Source of the DNA: Pisaster brevispinus
Lineage: Eukaryota; Echinodermata; Asteroidea; Forcipulatida; Asteriidae
Direction of reading: 5' to 3'
Assembly (NCBI GenBank): GCA_023634235.1
Contig: JAMKCF010000023.1
Location: 3,385,001 to 3,449,000 of the forward strand
DNA: 64,000 nucleotides
In this document: positions 1 through 11,900 of the stretch, piece after piece
How the letters are laid out: every line of letters begins with the position of its first letter
Position numbering within the stretch: the stretch's first letter is position 1
Translations under genes and position numbers: made by a program
Notes under the pieces: generated by a model
What the model saw: the letters and a program-made list of their open reading frames with translations, nothing else
Databases searched by the model: none
What the model was told of the DNA's origin: nothing

Positions 1-1095
1 ACCTTCCAATCAACATCCTTAACTCCTTTATCAGCATTTAATGAATGCAAAACGTTTTAGAGAGCATTTCTTCAGTCCCGAAGCAGACAATAAACACAAT
101 GTCTAGTTTCAATGAGCAATTCGTTCATGTCATTGTAAGAGTTCAGTGATGCGACCTAAAAAAAGCACATGGAGGAATTCCTCAGATACCCGTAGAGGCG
201 TGAATCAGACATTTTCATTGTAGGGGGGGGGGGGGGTAAGAAGGGAACGGGTTTTGAGCAGGGGGGGGGCTACCGCCCCTCCCCAGTTACGCTAATGGAT
301 GTTCTTCAGATTGGTCACAATCAACTACTGAAACTGCGTGCACTTTGAGCATTTTCAGAGGAATTTTGTTAAGATGTGGGCTTATTTATCAACCAGTTTG
401 TAATGGGCAATAATCCTTCAAACTCATTATGATGTATTGACTTAATTGGTCAATTACTGTTGGTCTAGCGCTGTTGGGAATAATATATGTACAAATCGTT
501 TAATATAGGACGGACAGGTAGGTGATTTGGTAGCAGGAATGACTGTGGTTTCAAAATGAATGACGTCTCTTGGATAATTCAAATGAGAAGTTTGAGTAGT
601 ATCTTAATCAATACAAGAATAAATCATTCCGGACACTTTGCAATTGAAAACAAGGTACGATTCGCATTAACAAATTAGGTTGGCGTCAGCTATCTGAATA
701 AAGTGCAACTCATGTTAGTCACGGCTAAGCCATTGTTCAAGGTCAGCAGCGATGACAATTGTTATCCATTGCTGTTAATTTAAGTGTTCGACACTGTGTT
801 TGCTGCTGTTTCTATCAGATTGACTTACCGCCTTCTACATAAACCTAATTCAATAGCAAGCTGTATACATGAAGATTGATTTGGCAAGCTCAACACATCC
901 AGTCAAGAGGCATTTCATTGACTCAAAATTCAAGATCCGTATCTTGGCAATGAAAATGTTAAACCGGGTTTTTTACAAAGATTTAAATAATTATCTACAC
1001 GTGACTGGAGTTGGCAAATCTAAACAGGACATCAAAAAGTCACTTTTATTTATCCGCGTTAGGTTTCCACTCCAATTCTTCTTTGTTTCTCACTG

Positions 1096-1215
1096 GCAGT
1101 GAGAGGAGTAGAATTAGCTGTTGCAAACTGCTTTACAAACCAAAAAGATGGTCTAGATGCAAAAAATAGTTAATGGCTTGACGTTTCGACCCTAGCAGAG
1201 TCTCTCTATAGAATA
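1096..1215 (-). repeat. Dispersed repeat N, copy 1 (inverted relative to copy 2)
   Basis: It shares the stretch with gacgtttcgaccctag and the gttgcaaactgctt end with copies at 3886-4010 and 15245-15372. Copy 1 is inverted relative to copy 2, so 1096-4010 could be one 2.9-kb foldback element or two independent insertions. The family is not recognised. Confidence 0.6.
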
Positions 1216-3885
1216 TTTATCTAATATTCTTGTTCGCCATTTAGTTCTGCTGCAGTTGACATAACATTAACTCTCTCCGATGTAACCTTTCAATGTGTAC
1301 AAAAACCTGTCATTGTTGCAGTGTTGATCCATGGCATATATTGAAGGGTTTAACTGTTTGGGGAAAACTTACTTAACTGTCTTGCCTTGCCTCTTAAAAA
1401 GACGAACGCTGATATCTGCAGGTTCTTTGTGCTCGTAAAGAGCGATGCCATTACTTCCGAAAATATTCCATTTCTAGAATGGAATTGCTATGATCAAGTG
1501 AAGTGAATACCTCCAAGGCCCAGAAAGGTTATCACAAGATGGCAACCGGAGGGCTTTTATTTAATTAAATCACGAACCATTCTCTACATTTTAATTCCGC
1601 TAAGTACAATCTATTCAAATAGTTCCTTCAAATGCTCAAAGATTGATGTCCTCAGCCTGGTTTGATGGCAATGTGTTTCTTCACGTCAAACGGTTGAAAG
1701 ATTTACTTTTCAAAACAAACCATTTTGTCAGGGCGGTATTGCTACAGGAAGCTGAATGTGGCTCAGTGGGTTACGATAAACAAATCTCCGCTGTTGTAGT
1801 TTAAGTTTAAAGTTGATAGGTGTTTGGAGGCGATATGTCTCTTTACAACTGAACCAAGAAACTAACCAATACTTCATATTTTGACCCTTGACCTACTCTA
1901 GGATGGAGTAAAGTCATGGTTTTGTTGGGTGGTCAGTTACACGTGACCTTGGATAGTGTCGCTGCTCACATATACTTACAGTGAGCGGGATGGTTGAAGC
2001 ACACAGTGAAATGAAGGAACTCCCAAGTTTGACCCAAATACTAGTACTATGCCTCAGAGCAGCAACTAGGGCAACATTTTAGGGGGCACCATTTCTTCTG
2101 GGGCACTTCTGGCCAAGTTTCTGTTTGTTGTTTTCTTAAACAAGCCCCTCTGCTCCCTTTTTATGTAATTTACTATTATTTATAAGATAATTTGGCATGT
2201 AAAAACAAATACATTGTCTGCGTGTAAATGGAAAAATCATTTTTAAGATATCGAAATTATCACATTAAGTTGTATAAAATGTAACATTTTACTCTGTAAA
2301 TTCACAGCCCACAAGCCCAGATTTCAAAATTCAAATGAGGGCATCAATTGGGGGGGGGGGGGCACATGACCCTGCGACCCCCGCCCCCAGTTAAGCCACT
2401 GCCAAGCCTGCTGTCCACACAAACAAGGCTGGGATATACTTGCCAAAACATGACAGCGAATTTTAACAGACATAAAGTTAAGGTGCACAAATTAGACTCA
2501 TTAAAAAATATTGGTGTGAACCACTTAAAACAATTATCGACAATAATATTTTTAAATTTCAAGTCCGTTGTCCTCAACCTCACCTACGGACACACATCTG
2601 CTTGAATTCAGTTTTTGGCAGACATGCTATAAAATCAATAAAGTCGAAAACAAACTGAATCTCTCAGTCAGACATATTTATCGGCTGATCAGAAGTGAGT
2701 TGTGTAAATAGTTTTGAAATGCACACCTACAGTGTACATGTACATGTATACCCAACCTGTCTTTCTTATGGCAGAACATTTCGTTAGATCAATGATCTAC
2801 TAAAACTATCAAACTAATAAATCAATATCTTGACACAGTGTCAACCATGTTTTGAAATAGTCCTGGTAGACGCTTCGTGGATATTAACTTATAAATTAAA
2901 TTTGTAAAATAGTTTTGGTGTTTAGGCCATATGCCAACAGACGATATAATGCGTAGTCTCCATGACAACCTCAGATATAGTGGTACCCTTCTTTTAAAAA
3001 GTGATGACAAGGCGTTTGACGTTTTAAAACAAAAACTCAAATTTGTTATCATCTGCCCTCATTTGAAACTGCCAGTAGATTATTTTTTATAGCCCCGTGT
3101 CTAAAGTTTTATTGAGCCCAACCTATATGTTCGGTAATTTATTATTATAATAATATAAAATTTTTATGATCACCCTGTTGGTATCTGGTTCTAAATGCCA
3201 GTCAACCTTTGATTCGTGCAACACCAATATGCACCAAAAAGGTAAGTTGTACTTTCCATATGTGAAGAAATATTTATAGACATTTTACAAAATATTAATA
3301 CTTTGTAACTGGTCCGTGTTCGTCAGAGCATGGTTTTATTTACTCAACAGTCATTGTACTTTTGTTCACCCTTCAGATATTCCTTCATACGGTTTAATTA
3401 GTGGGTTTTTTTTTTGCATTGTCACATTATTCATAATTTGCCAGACTCGTCTTGAAGAAAGATGAAGATTCCAGCACCATCTGAAACCTATCTTATAATT
3501 AACAATCCATGCATACATCATCCACGTCATCGATTCAATTTCTCCAGAAAGTTCAAAACATCATCATTGCCCGCAGTTATTAGTTGCACTTTTCATGTAA
3601 CTAATGTTGTCGAATGTAATAACCATAAACCAATATAAACGTGCTCACTTGACAGCCCAACTATGGTGTTTGAAGCTGTAGGCGTGGATAATGAATGGTT
3701 TAATTAGAAAAAGCAGTCAAGTGGAACAGAACCATATCAAATTATCACCATTCATAATAACTTACATATCTCATTCATTTTCAAAGCTCTATTAAGCAAT
3801 GTATGTACCGAATCTATACGGAACATTTACTTAAAATTAATGAACAGTTATAGTATAACTGAAGAACAAATATTGAAACCTTTTA

Positions 3886-4010
3886 GCCTTCGAGAAAGAC
3901 AATGCTAGGGTCGAAACGTCATGCCATTAACTATATTTTGCATTTATGCCATATGTCCTTTTGGTTGGTAAGCAGTTTGCAACAGCTAGTTCTATTTTCT
4001 CATAAAAAAC
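3886..4010 (+). repeat. Dispersed repeat N, copy 2
   Basis: It contains gggtcgaaacgtca followed by ttggttggtaagcagtttgc. It matches 15245-15372 in the same orientation and 1096-1215 in inverted orientation. Confidence 0.65.
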
Positions 4011-4815
4011 AATTCGGTGAAACATTTGATGAAACAACCAAACCAACCGACACAAAAACTCAGGTAAATAAAAAGAACTGAAATAAACACTGTCAAAAAA
4101 AACAAACTAATATACCTCACACAAGTATTGAGTAACAAAAATTGAGTAAACAAGTATGAGCTTTCAAAGCTGTTTTTTTCCCCAGGAATTTCTATTGCAC
4201 AATAAAAAAAGATTACTTAAGGATGATTTATGAGCTTGAAGAAGGCCCCTAAAACCTAATTACTGAACCAGGAAACGGCAAAACCAAAGCTATGTGAAGT
4301 AATGTATCTATGACATCCGAGGATTGTCAATTAAAGTTACATTCTTAAACAGCCACTTCAGCGAAGGGCATACTATTTAAACTTGTTTATAATGTGTTTG
4401 TTTCTCATTTAATTTTATACATTTTCACTTGTGTATTATTTGTGATTAACGATCAAAAAATCAGGCCCCAGCCTCAAGGTTTTGAAAACTAGCTAATAGC
4501 TTTTGTCATTGACAACATGCGTCAAAATGACAATTCTTTGATGTCATTTGTAGGATGTTGCTTCGTTATACCTACAAAAAACAGAGCTCCCACATGGGTG
4601 ATGACGTAACGGGGATTTTCGCGAAATCTTTCTGAAAGACACCAGAGAAGGGTATTCAAAATAATTGTTTTTTTTAACAACTAAAATCTGTTTAATCTCA
4701 AATGAACTCAATTGCCCTCCCGACTTGACACATTTTAAATGAATTTCAGCAAAGATCACTTATTGCAGTTTTTCGCTCAAGCTGTTTTTTAAAGAGGCTC
4801 TGTACAGCAGCTTAT

Positions 4816-5224
4816 GACGTGTCGTGGCCGAGCGGATAAGAGCACCGGACTCAAGCTCTGGTGTTTCCGACTCAGCAGAGTGTGGGTTCGAGTCCCGGTC
4901 GTGACACTTGTGTCCTTAAGCAAGACACTTAACCATCATTGCTTCGTCCTTCGGATGGGACGTAAAGCCGTTGGTCCCTTGTGTTGTGTAACGCACGTAA
5001 AAGAACCCAGTGCACTTATTGCAAAGAGAAGGGGTCCGCCCGGTGTTCCTGGTTTGATCGGCTGCATATTGCACCACAGCACCTTGTAAACCATTACATG
5101 GTGCTATGTAAAGGAATAGGTCTCATACTTCAAACGAAGCCCCACATACCTTGCAGAAAAATACTTAATGTTGAAGCGCCTTGAGCATCACTGAGTGACG
5201 GATATGAGCGCTATATAAGAAGCC

Positions 5225-5309
<85 letters not shown>
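4816..5309 (+). mobile_element. Full-length tRNA-derived SINE (family A)
   Basis: The 5' head (about 4819-4905) folds like a tRNA-Leu: A box tggccgagcggataaga, anticodon loop actcaagct with CAA, a long variable arm, and B box ggttcgagtcccg. The body then runs to a tail with gagcgctatataagaag and an (ATT)n run at about 5224-5309. A near-full copy lies inverted at 19570-19988 and a 5'-truncated copy at 12523-12680. The lack of an isolated tRNA context and the attached conserved body argue for a SINE rather than a tRNA gene. Confidence 0.85.
5224..5309 (+). repeat. (ATT)n microsatellite, SINE tail
   Basis: About 28 perfect ATT triplets form the 3' tail of the SINE at 4816. Confidence 0.95.
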
Positions 5310-5310
<1 letters not shown>

Positions 5311-5533
5311 ACATTTCACATTCTAGCAGAGTAAGTCAACACCACAGCAGAAGGATCATCTTATTCAATTGTAATATTTGATTCAAATCAGACGAACCTC
5401 ATCAAGTTTTCATTGCAGCCTGAAGTTTAATTTGTACCCTTGATGGGCGACCTATCTAAGACTCTAAGCTGATATCACAGGGATTTCATTCATGAAAATT
5501 AACTTCAAAAAATTACCGGTACAAATAATGAAC

Positions 5534-5539
5534 TTTATT
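5534..5539 (-). other. Candidate DROSHA polyadenylation signal
   Basis: The minus strand reads AATAAA about 165 nt past the DROSHA stop codon, the first canonical hexamer seen downstream. Cleavage is not demonstrated. Confidence 0.4.
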
Positions 5540-5703
5540 TCAGTTATGTTTTGAAATAAAAAGTTAGCGACTGATAGCAAGGGTAGACATCTTCGGCTGG
5601 ATGTCTAGCTATAAGAACCTCAAGAAGTAGAACTCAACGAAATTATACATCAAGTTTAACTACTGGTTGAATTCTATTATGAAATACAGGCATCCATTAG
5701 AGA

Positions 5704-5903
5704 TTATAATCTATGGTTTGTTGTGTGTCTTGATTGACGAGTACCAGTCTCTCCCTGTCTTAGATTTCCTCCCATCTCACGCTGCCTCTGGTTTCCTCTC
5801 ATCTCACGCTGTCTTGGGTTACTGCCTTTCCCATATTCTTTACTGTCTTCGTTGTATTTTCTTTCAACAACCATCCGCTGATGATGTAGCTGGGGGAAGT
5901 TGT
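5704..5903 (-). CDS. DROSHA: DROSHA coding exon 25 (C-terminal tail, stop)
   Basis: Residues 1438-1503 then TAA at 5706-5704. [17 protein letters not shown] matches YNFPQMAHQKRFIERKY. The tail diverges after that and contains a 27-bp duplication, RQREMRGNQ and RQREMGGNL. The acceptor is tctgtacag|ACAAC. Confidence 0.95.
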
Positions 5904-8900
5904 CTGTACAGAAAAATCAGACGTACATGTACTTTGTTTTTATTTTGAAAAAAGAAATTCAGGGTTAAGCAAATTAAGTGACAGATTTCATGTGACAAAC
6001 AGGCTGAATAAGATGGGTAACGCGTGTTGAGTAATTTACAATGGCAGATTGCCCAATAGGCACAGTAGACACATTGCCCAGGATCTACAGAAGAAGGGTA
6101 CCTAGTGTCTGTGAAACACTGGTGCCTAGGGCCTAGGAATAGTGGTACCTTGTGTCTGTGAAACACTGGTGCCTAGGGCCTAGGAATAGTGGTACCTTGT
6201 GTCTGTGAAACACTGGTGCCTAGGGCCTAGGAATAGTGGCACCTTGTGTCTGTGAAACACTGGTGTCTAGGGCCTAGGAATAGTGGCACCTTGGGTCTGT
6301 GAAACACTGGTGTCTAGGGCCTAGGAATAGTGGCACCTTGGGTCTGTGAAACACTGGTGTCTAGGGCCTAGGAATAGTGGTACCTTGTGTCTGTGAAACA
6401 CTGGTGTCTAGGGCCTAGGAATAGTGGCACCTTGGGTCTGTGAAACACTGGTGTCTAGGGCCTAGGAATAGTGGCACCTTGTGTCTGTGAAACACTGGTG
6501 TCTAGGGCCTAGGAATAGTGGCACCTTGGGTCTGTGAAACACTGGTGTCTAGGGCCTAGGAATAGTGGTACCTTGTGTCTGTGAAACACTGGTGCCTAGG
6601 GCCTAGGAATAGTGGCACCTTGTGTCTGTGAAACACTGGTGTCTAGGGCCTAGGAATAGTGGCACCTTGGGTCTGTGAAACACTGGTGCCTAGGGCCTAG
6701 AAATAGTGGTACCTTGGGTCTGTGAAACACTGGTGCCTAGGGCCTAGGAATAGTGGTACCTTGGGTCTGTGGAACACTGGTGTCTAGGGCCTAGGAATAG
6801 TGGTACCTTGGGTCTGTGGAACACTGGTGTCTAGGGCCTAGGAATAGTGGTACCTTGGGTCTGGGGAACACTGGTGCCTAGGGCCTAGGGAACAGTAGTA
6901 CTAAATGTCTATGGAACATTGGTACCTAGGACCTTGGGAACAGCAGTACTAGTGTCTATGGAACATTGGTACCTAGGACCTTGGGAACAGCAGTACTAGT
7001 GTCTATGGAACATTGGTACCTAGGACCTTCGGAACAGCAGTACTAATGTCTATGGAACATTTGTGCCTGGGACCTACAGAACACTGGTACCTTGGATTAT
7101 GCAGCACTGGTGCCTAAGGCATACGGAAAAATACTAGTCATACACTAAAAAGGAATGAACATCAATTTCTTAAGGTTTATGTGTAATTTGTCAATTGTTC
7201 GAAACATTTTAAACTTTAATTCATCATACTTACAGTTTTGCAGTGCATCCTTTGCTGCTTCCATCTGGGCATCTTGAGTACTACAAACAAATATGTTACA
7301 ATAAATAATGTATGGTTACCTGACTTCTGTCTTATTCTATTGTACACTCTCATGTTTTATTTGTTTATTAGCACCTAACTTGCTCAACTGGCCACAAGAA
7401 ATGCAAAATGAGACAAATATCTGCAAATGAAACACCAGTGGTAGAACAATTTTGTTTACTCTATAAAACATTCAACAGTTTATCGTATCAACTGCATACA
7501 CAAACTACTCTTACAGACAGCCTCTGTTTTAAAATTTTATGACAAACAAAATGTCTTACTTGGATGCACATCCTGTGCCTAATCTTTTACTCCGGAAGTA
7601 AACTGCAACGTTGTAAACACGATTGTTGGTTGGTCCATGTTGGCTAATAACCCTTCAAAAAAGAATGTAACAACATCAAAATAGATTAGACTCATCAAAC
7701 TAAAGAAAGTATCAGGTATTTTGTCCCACCAATGTCAAGAGCTTGATTTCACAAAGCACTAAGACTCATCTTCAGATGAGTTGTCAGTACCACCATAGGG
7801 ATTTATATTGTGACATCACACTTTGCTAAGCAATAAGATTGATACGGTTAAGATCAATCACAAAGTGTGATGTTACAAGACAAATCACTATGGTGGTAAT
7901 GACAACTCATCTTACTTTGCTTAGCAATTAAGATTGATACCCAGTTGAGATCAACCTTAACTCTTTGTGAAATCGGCCCCAGGCACAGGAAGATTTCAAC
8001 CTTTTAACAATCTTGCCTATCCTTCTTCAAACAAGAATATTTAAAAAAAACTACTTCAGTTTGGATAGAAAAACACAACACATTCCAAGGTTGAAATTCC
8101 CAGTATACTGAAGATTTTACAAAATAAGTAGAACTGACCACATGTTAATATGGGAGTAAAAGAGAAGGCGACAGGGTCTTAAATGGCCTATTAAAACCGG
8201 CAGGGTTGTGGCTGTGCAATGAAGGACAGAGCCTAAGGCGAATTCCTTTAGCGCCTAGCCATGCCCCTCCAAGTTTTTAAACGGCCATTTAAAACAAGGT
8301 CACTACTTTTTTATTCCCATTTTTAAATGCCCTTTTTGTTACAAAACTTTAAATGTTGGAAAATCTCTCAAACTTTTCTGTAAATTGTCAATTTCTCTCA
8401 CGTCATCGGGCACCATTTCACGAAGGGGTTAAAATTGCATTGACGCTCAACAGTTGTGCGTACACGCGTGTGCTAATAGTTTTGACATTGAGTACTGGTA
8501 TATATATACTGCGATTAGCACCTGCGTAAGCTTGCGCACCATGCGTACATTAACACTCTTCTCACCGTGTTTATATCCCACATTTAAACATGGCCATGCA
8601 ATCCCCTCTTGACCAATCAGAATGGATAAACTGTCGCGGGTATTTATGAATGAATAATCATTGTTATTTATTTTGCAATTTTTTGACTGATGATTATAAT
8701 TTCATATTTGTAAATGTTTCTTTTTTTAAGTTGACACGATTTATGGTAGATTTAAAAGGCTCACTTGTACTGAGGAACGTCTGGCTCCTTGCCTTCTGTT
8801 CTTAGAGTAAGGCAACATTGCTGTAGTTGGGATTTGGCATCATTCCAATGCTGACTGTAAATAAAATCCTGTATTAGGAAGAATTGGACATAGAATAGTC

Positions 8901-11900
8901 AATAATGTATGCATCAACTAAAATCCTGTATCAGGAAGAAATGGGCATAGAATAGTCAATAATGTATACATCAATCAAAATTCAGTATCAGGAAGAATTG
9001 GACATAGAATAGTCAATAATGTATGCATGAACTAAAATCCTATATCAGGAAGAATTGGACATAGAATAGTCAATAATGTATGCATCAATCAAAATCCTGC
9101 ATCAGGAAGAAATGGGCATAGAATAGTCAATAATGTATGCATCAACTAAAATCCTGTATCAGGAAGAATTAGACATAGAATAGTCAATAATGTATGCATC
9201 AATCAAAATCCTGCATCAGGAAGAAATGGGCATAGAATAGTCAATAATGTATGCATCAACTAAAATCCTGTATCAGGAAGAATTAGACATAGAATAGTCA
9301 ATAATGTATGCATCAACTAAAATCCAGTATTAGAAATCAGACATAAAACAGTCAATAATGTATGCATCACCTAAAATTCAGTATCAGGAAGAAATGGACA
9401 TAGTATAGTCAATAATTTATGCATCAACTAAAATCCTGTATCAGGAAGAATTAGACATAGAATAGTCAATAATGTATGCATCAACTAAAATCCAGTATTA
9501 GAAATCAGACATAAACCAGTCAATAATGTATGCATCACCTAAAATTCAGTATCAGGAAGAATTAGACATAGTATGGTCAATAATTTATGCATCAACTGAA
9601 ATCTTGTATAAACCTGTCATAACAAAACTGGCTCCTGTTTGTACAGTACCTGCAAGTATCCAACATGACAGCTGCATCATTTAATTAAGCTGCTTAGCCT
9701 TGTTGTATGTTATTCTGTTTATACTGCAAGTACTGCTTGTCTCTAGCGCTGTCTCCCCTTGGCAATTATTAGTAGAATTAAACCACAGAATCTCGACTTT
9801 GGAACCATGCCAGTATGAACGCCAGTTCATACTTCCGGCGAATGCGAATGCGCGTAATATTCGGTACGCGCTGTTTTTCCAGTTGTGACGCAAGAAAATT
9901 CGCTTCGCACGAAGCATTCGCAGGAAGTACCGACCGGGCTTAAGTGTCTTATTTGAGGGTTATCTAAATCAATAATAAACAATCCATCAAGGCACAAGAA
10001 AACTAACAGATAAACCAACCTTCAACCTTGGGAAGAAGCACACCCCACAGAAGACTGTTACTGACTCAATACCCTGATCGACAAACATCGCTCCAACAAA
10101 AGCTAAATAAAAACAAGACAAATGGTTTAGTCAGAAGCCAAATTCAACATAGATAAGTTTCTTTTAAATTCTAAGAAATTTCAATGGGTGCATTCGATTA
10201 GCTCCCCCTGGTCGACCCCGGTGTTGTTATCCGGGTGACCCCTGACATGAGCTGCGCCAACTTCCCCCAGCATTCACACCGATGCATCTTGGGACAGCCG
10301 ACCGGAACAACTTTCATTGTGTGTTTGACGTCTGAAACTTTTCTTGTATTCACAAAAAGATCGGGGGAAGAAAAAAAATTGTTTAACAAGCCTGCGTTGA
10401 TACAAAAATAGGCGTCTACGAATAAAAAAATACTTAATGCTCACAAAGTTGCTGGTTTAAGGGTGAAAATATGTGTAAAAATTCCTGAAAAGTCCCGCTG
10501 AATTTCAAATAAATTGGTGGTCATTGGGATTTTGTTTGTGTCGTGACGTCATGCACCTGGGTCAGCCCCAAGTAACCTGCTGCTCTACAAGCGGGTTACT
10601 CGGGTCTGACCTGGGTCAGCCACAACAATGACCTCAAAGCTACTCGAACGCACTGAGGTCAGACCTGGGTCGACCCAGGGGCGCTAATTGAATGCACCAA
10701 ATCTTGTACTTGTAAACGGTAGTTTAGCTACAGGAAAAATAAACTGCTTAAAGAACTACAGCAACTAAAGCATTGAATGAATGAAGAAGACTGACTGAAG
10801 GGTTGGATACAACAGGGTAATGAAAAGATGAGAGATGAGGATAGATTGGGTAATGACAGAAAATGGGGTTGGAGAGGGCAGGGCAGGGAAGGTACAAAGA
10901 CAACCCAGTTCAAGCTGGCCAGGATTAACAAAAGTGTACTTAACACTGTGACTCGAAAGTCTGCCAATCCAATTCTTTGAATCTACTGAAACTAAAACTT
11001 CAGATACGTACAAATAACAATACATAAAGATTGCCTTTTTCTGCGACTTGCAAATAAATTAGTTTTACTAGAATGATTTGCAGGATATTGTATCCAGCAT
11101 GAGAACCTACCTTCCAGTAGATCAGCAAGGAGTTTTGTAGGTAAAGGTCCTCCATCTTCAAGAGTTCGATTCTTGGCATCAATGATGTATTCTGACATGC
11201 CCAGATCTGAGGCAACCATGGCTTGTGTCTTATTGTTCACCAAGGAACTACGTAGGAGCTGTGTAAAATCATCATTAATATAAATTACTATGTTTCTATT
11301 AATCAAACTGTTCTATTATGGTTTGGGGTTGAACAAAGAAAAATTGACAAGAGCAGGATTTGAACCAACGACCTCCAGTTTGACGTGCCAGGGCTCCACC
11401 AACTGAGCTACCTAGCCCTATGTTGGCGGTCTCCCTATTTTGTCAAGATTGGCTAGATAGCTCAGTTGGTAGAGCGCTGGCATGTTAAACCAGAGGTCGC
11501 TGGTTCAAATCCCGCTCTAGTTAATTTTTCCTTGTTCAACCCCAAATCATCAAAAACGCCCTCATTGGATAGAGGGTTCGAATTCCCACAAGACTTGCAC
11601 GGTTTGATGAATGCCCTCATTGGATGGAGGGTGAAAATACCCCAAAAAGATTTGCAAGGTCTGACAAACTCCCTCGTTGGATAGAGGGTTGGAATGTTGA
11701 CAAGACTTGCACGGTCTGATAAACGCCCTCATTGGATGGAGGGTAAAAACACCCACAAGACTTGCATGGTCTGATAATTTCCCTCATTGGATAGAGGTGT
11801 TCAACTACTCACAAGACTTGTTGCAAGGTGTGATAAATGCCCTCATTGGATGGAGGGTTCGAATTCCCGCAAGACTTGCACGGTCTGATAAACACCCTCA

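Larger units (their letters stand above)
1..5703. other. Gene-free left flank with the DROSHA 3' side
   Basis: No exon with family similarity or a convincing splice pattern was found on either strand. The stretch holds G-homopolymer runs near 223 and 2350, an inverted pair of a dispersed repeat (about 1096-1215 and 3886-4010), a full SINE at 4816-5309 and the presumed DROSHA 3' UTR just below 5704. Short open frames here (for example 869-1102) lack homology and look like chance. Confidence 0.6.

Noticed and set aside
869..1102. 77-codon plus-strand frame as a small gene
   Set aside because: No recognisable family, no supporting context and ordinary chance length in AT-rich DNA.
3886..3940. 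Hammerhead-ribozyme-like motif in repeat N (gggtcgaaacgtca next to a gaaagac arm)
   Set aside because: The GAAAC part and a short stem are suggestive of Penelope-type repeats, but the required CUGANGA core is absent in all three copies.
4819..4905. Possible tRNA-Leu gene (CAA)
   Set aside because: The same sequence with the same downstream body recurs in inverted orientation at 19900-19988, so it is the head of a SINE.
8765..8854. DROSHA exon 22 starting at the inner acceptor tttacag near 8853
   Set aside because: It breaks phase with exon 21 and loses DFIYS, which aligns with EFILN in vertebrate Drosha.
8874..9620. CRISPR-like array of regular repeats
   Set aside because: Eukaryotic intron; units are contiguous with no unique spacers and end on an exon boundary.
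11447..11518. Possible tRNA gene with GTT anticodon
   Set aside because: Multiple degenerate copies with a shared flank (13128, 22663, 50450, 52785) show a SINE family; arms are imperfect.
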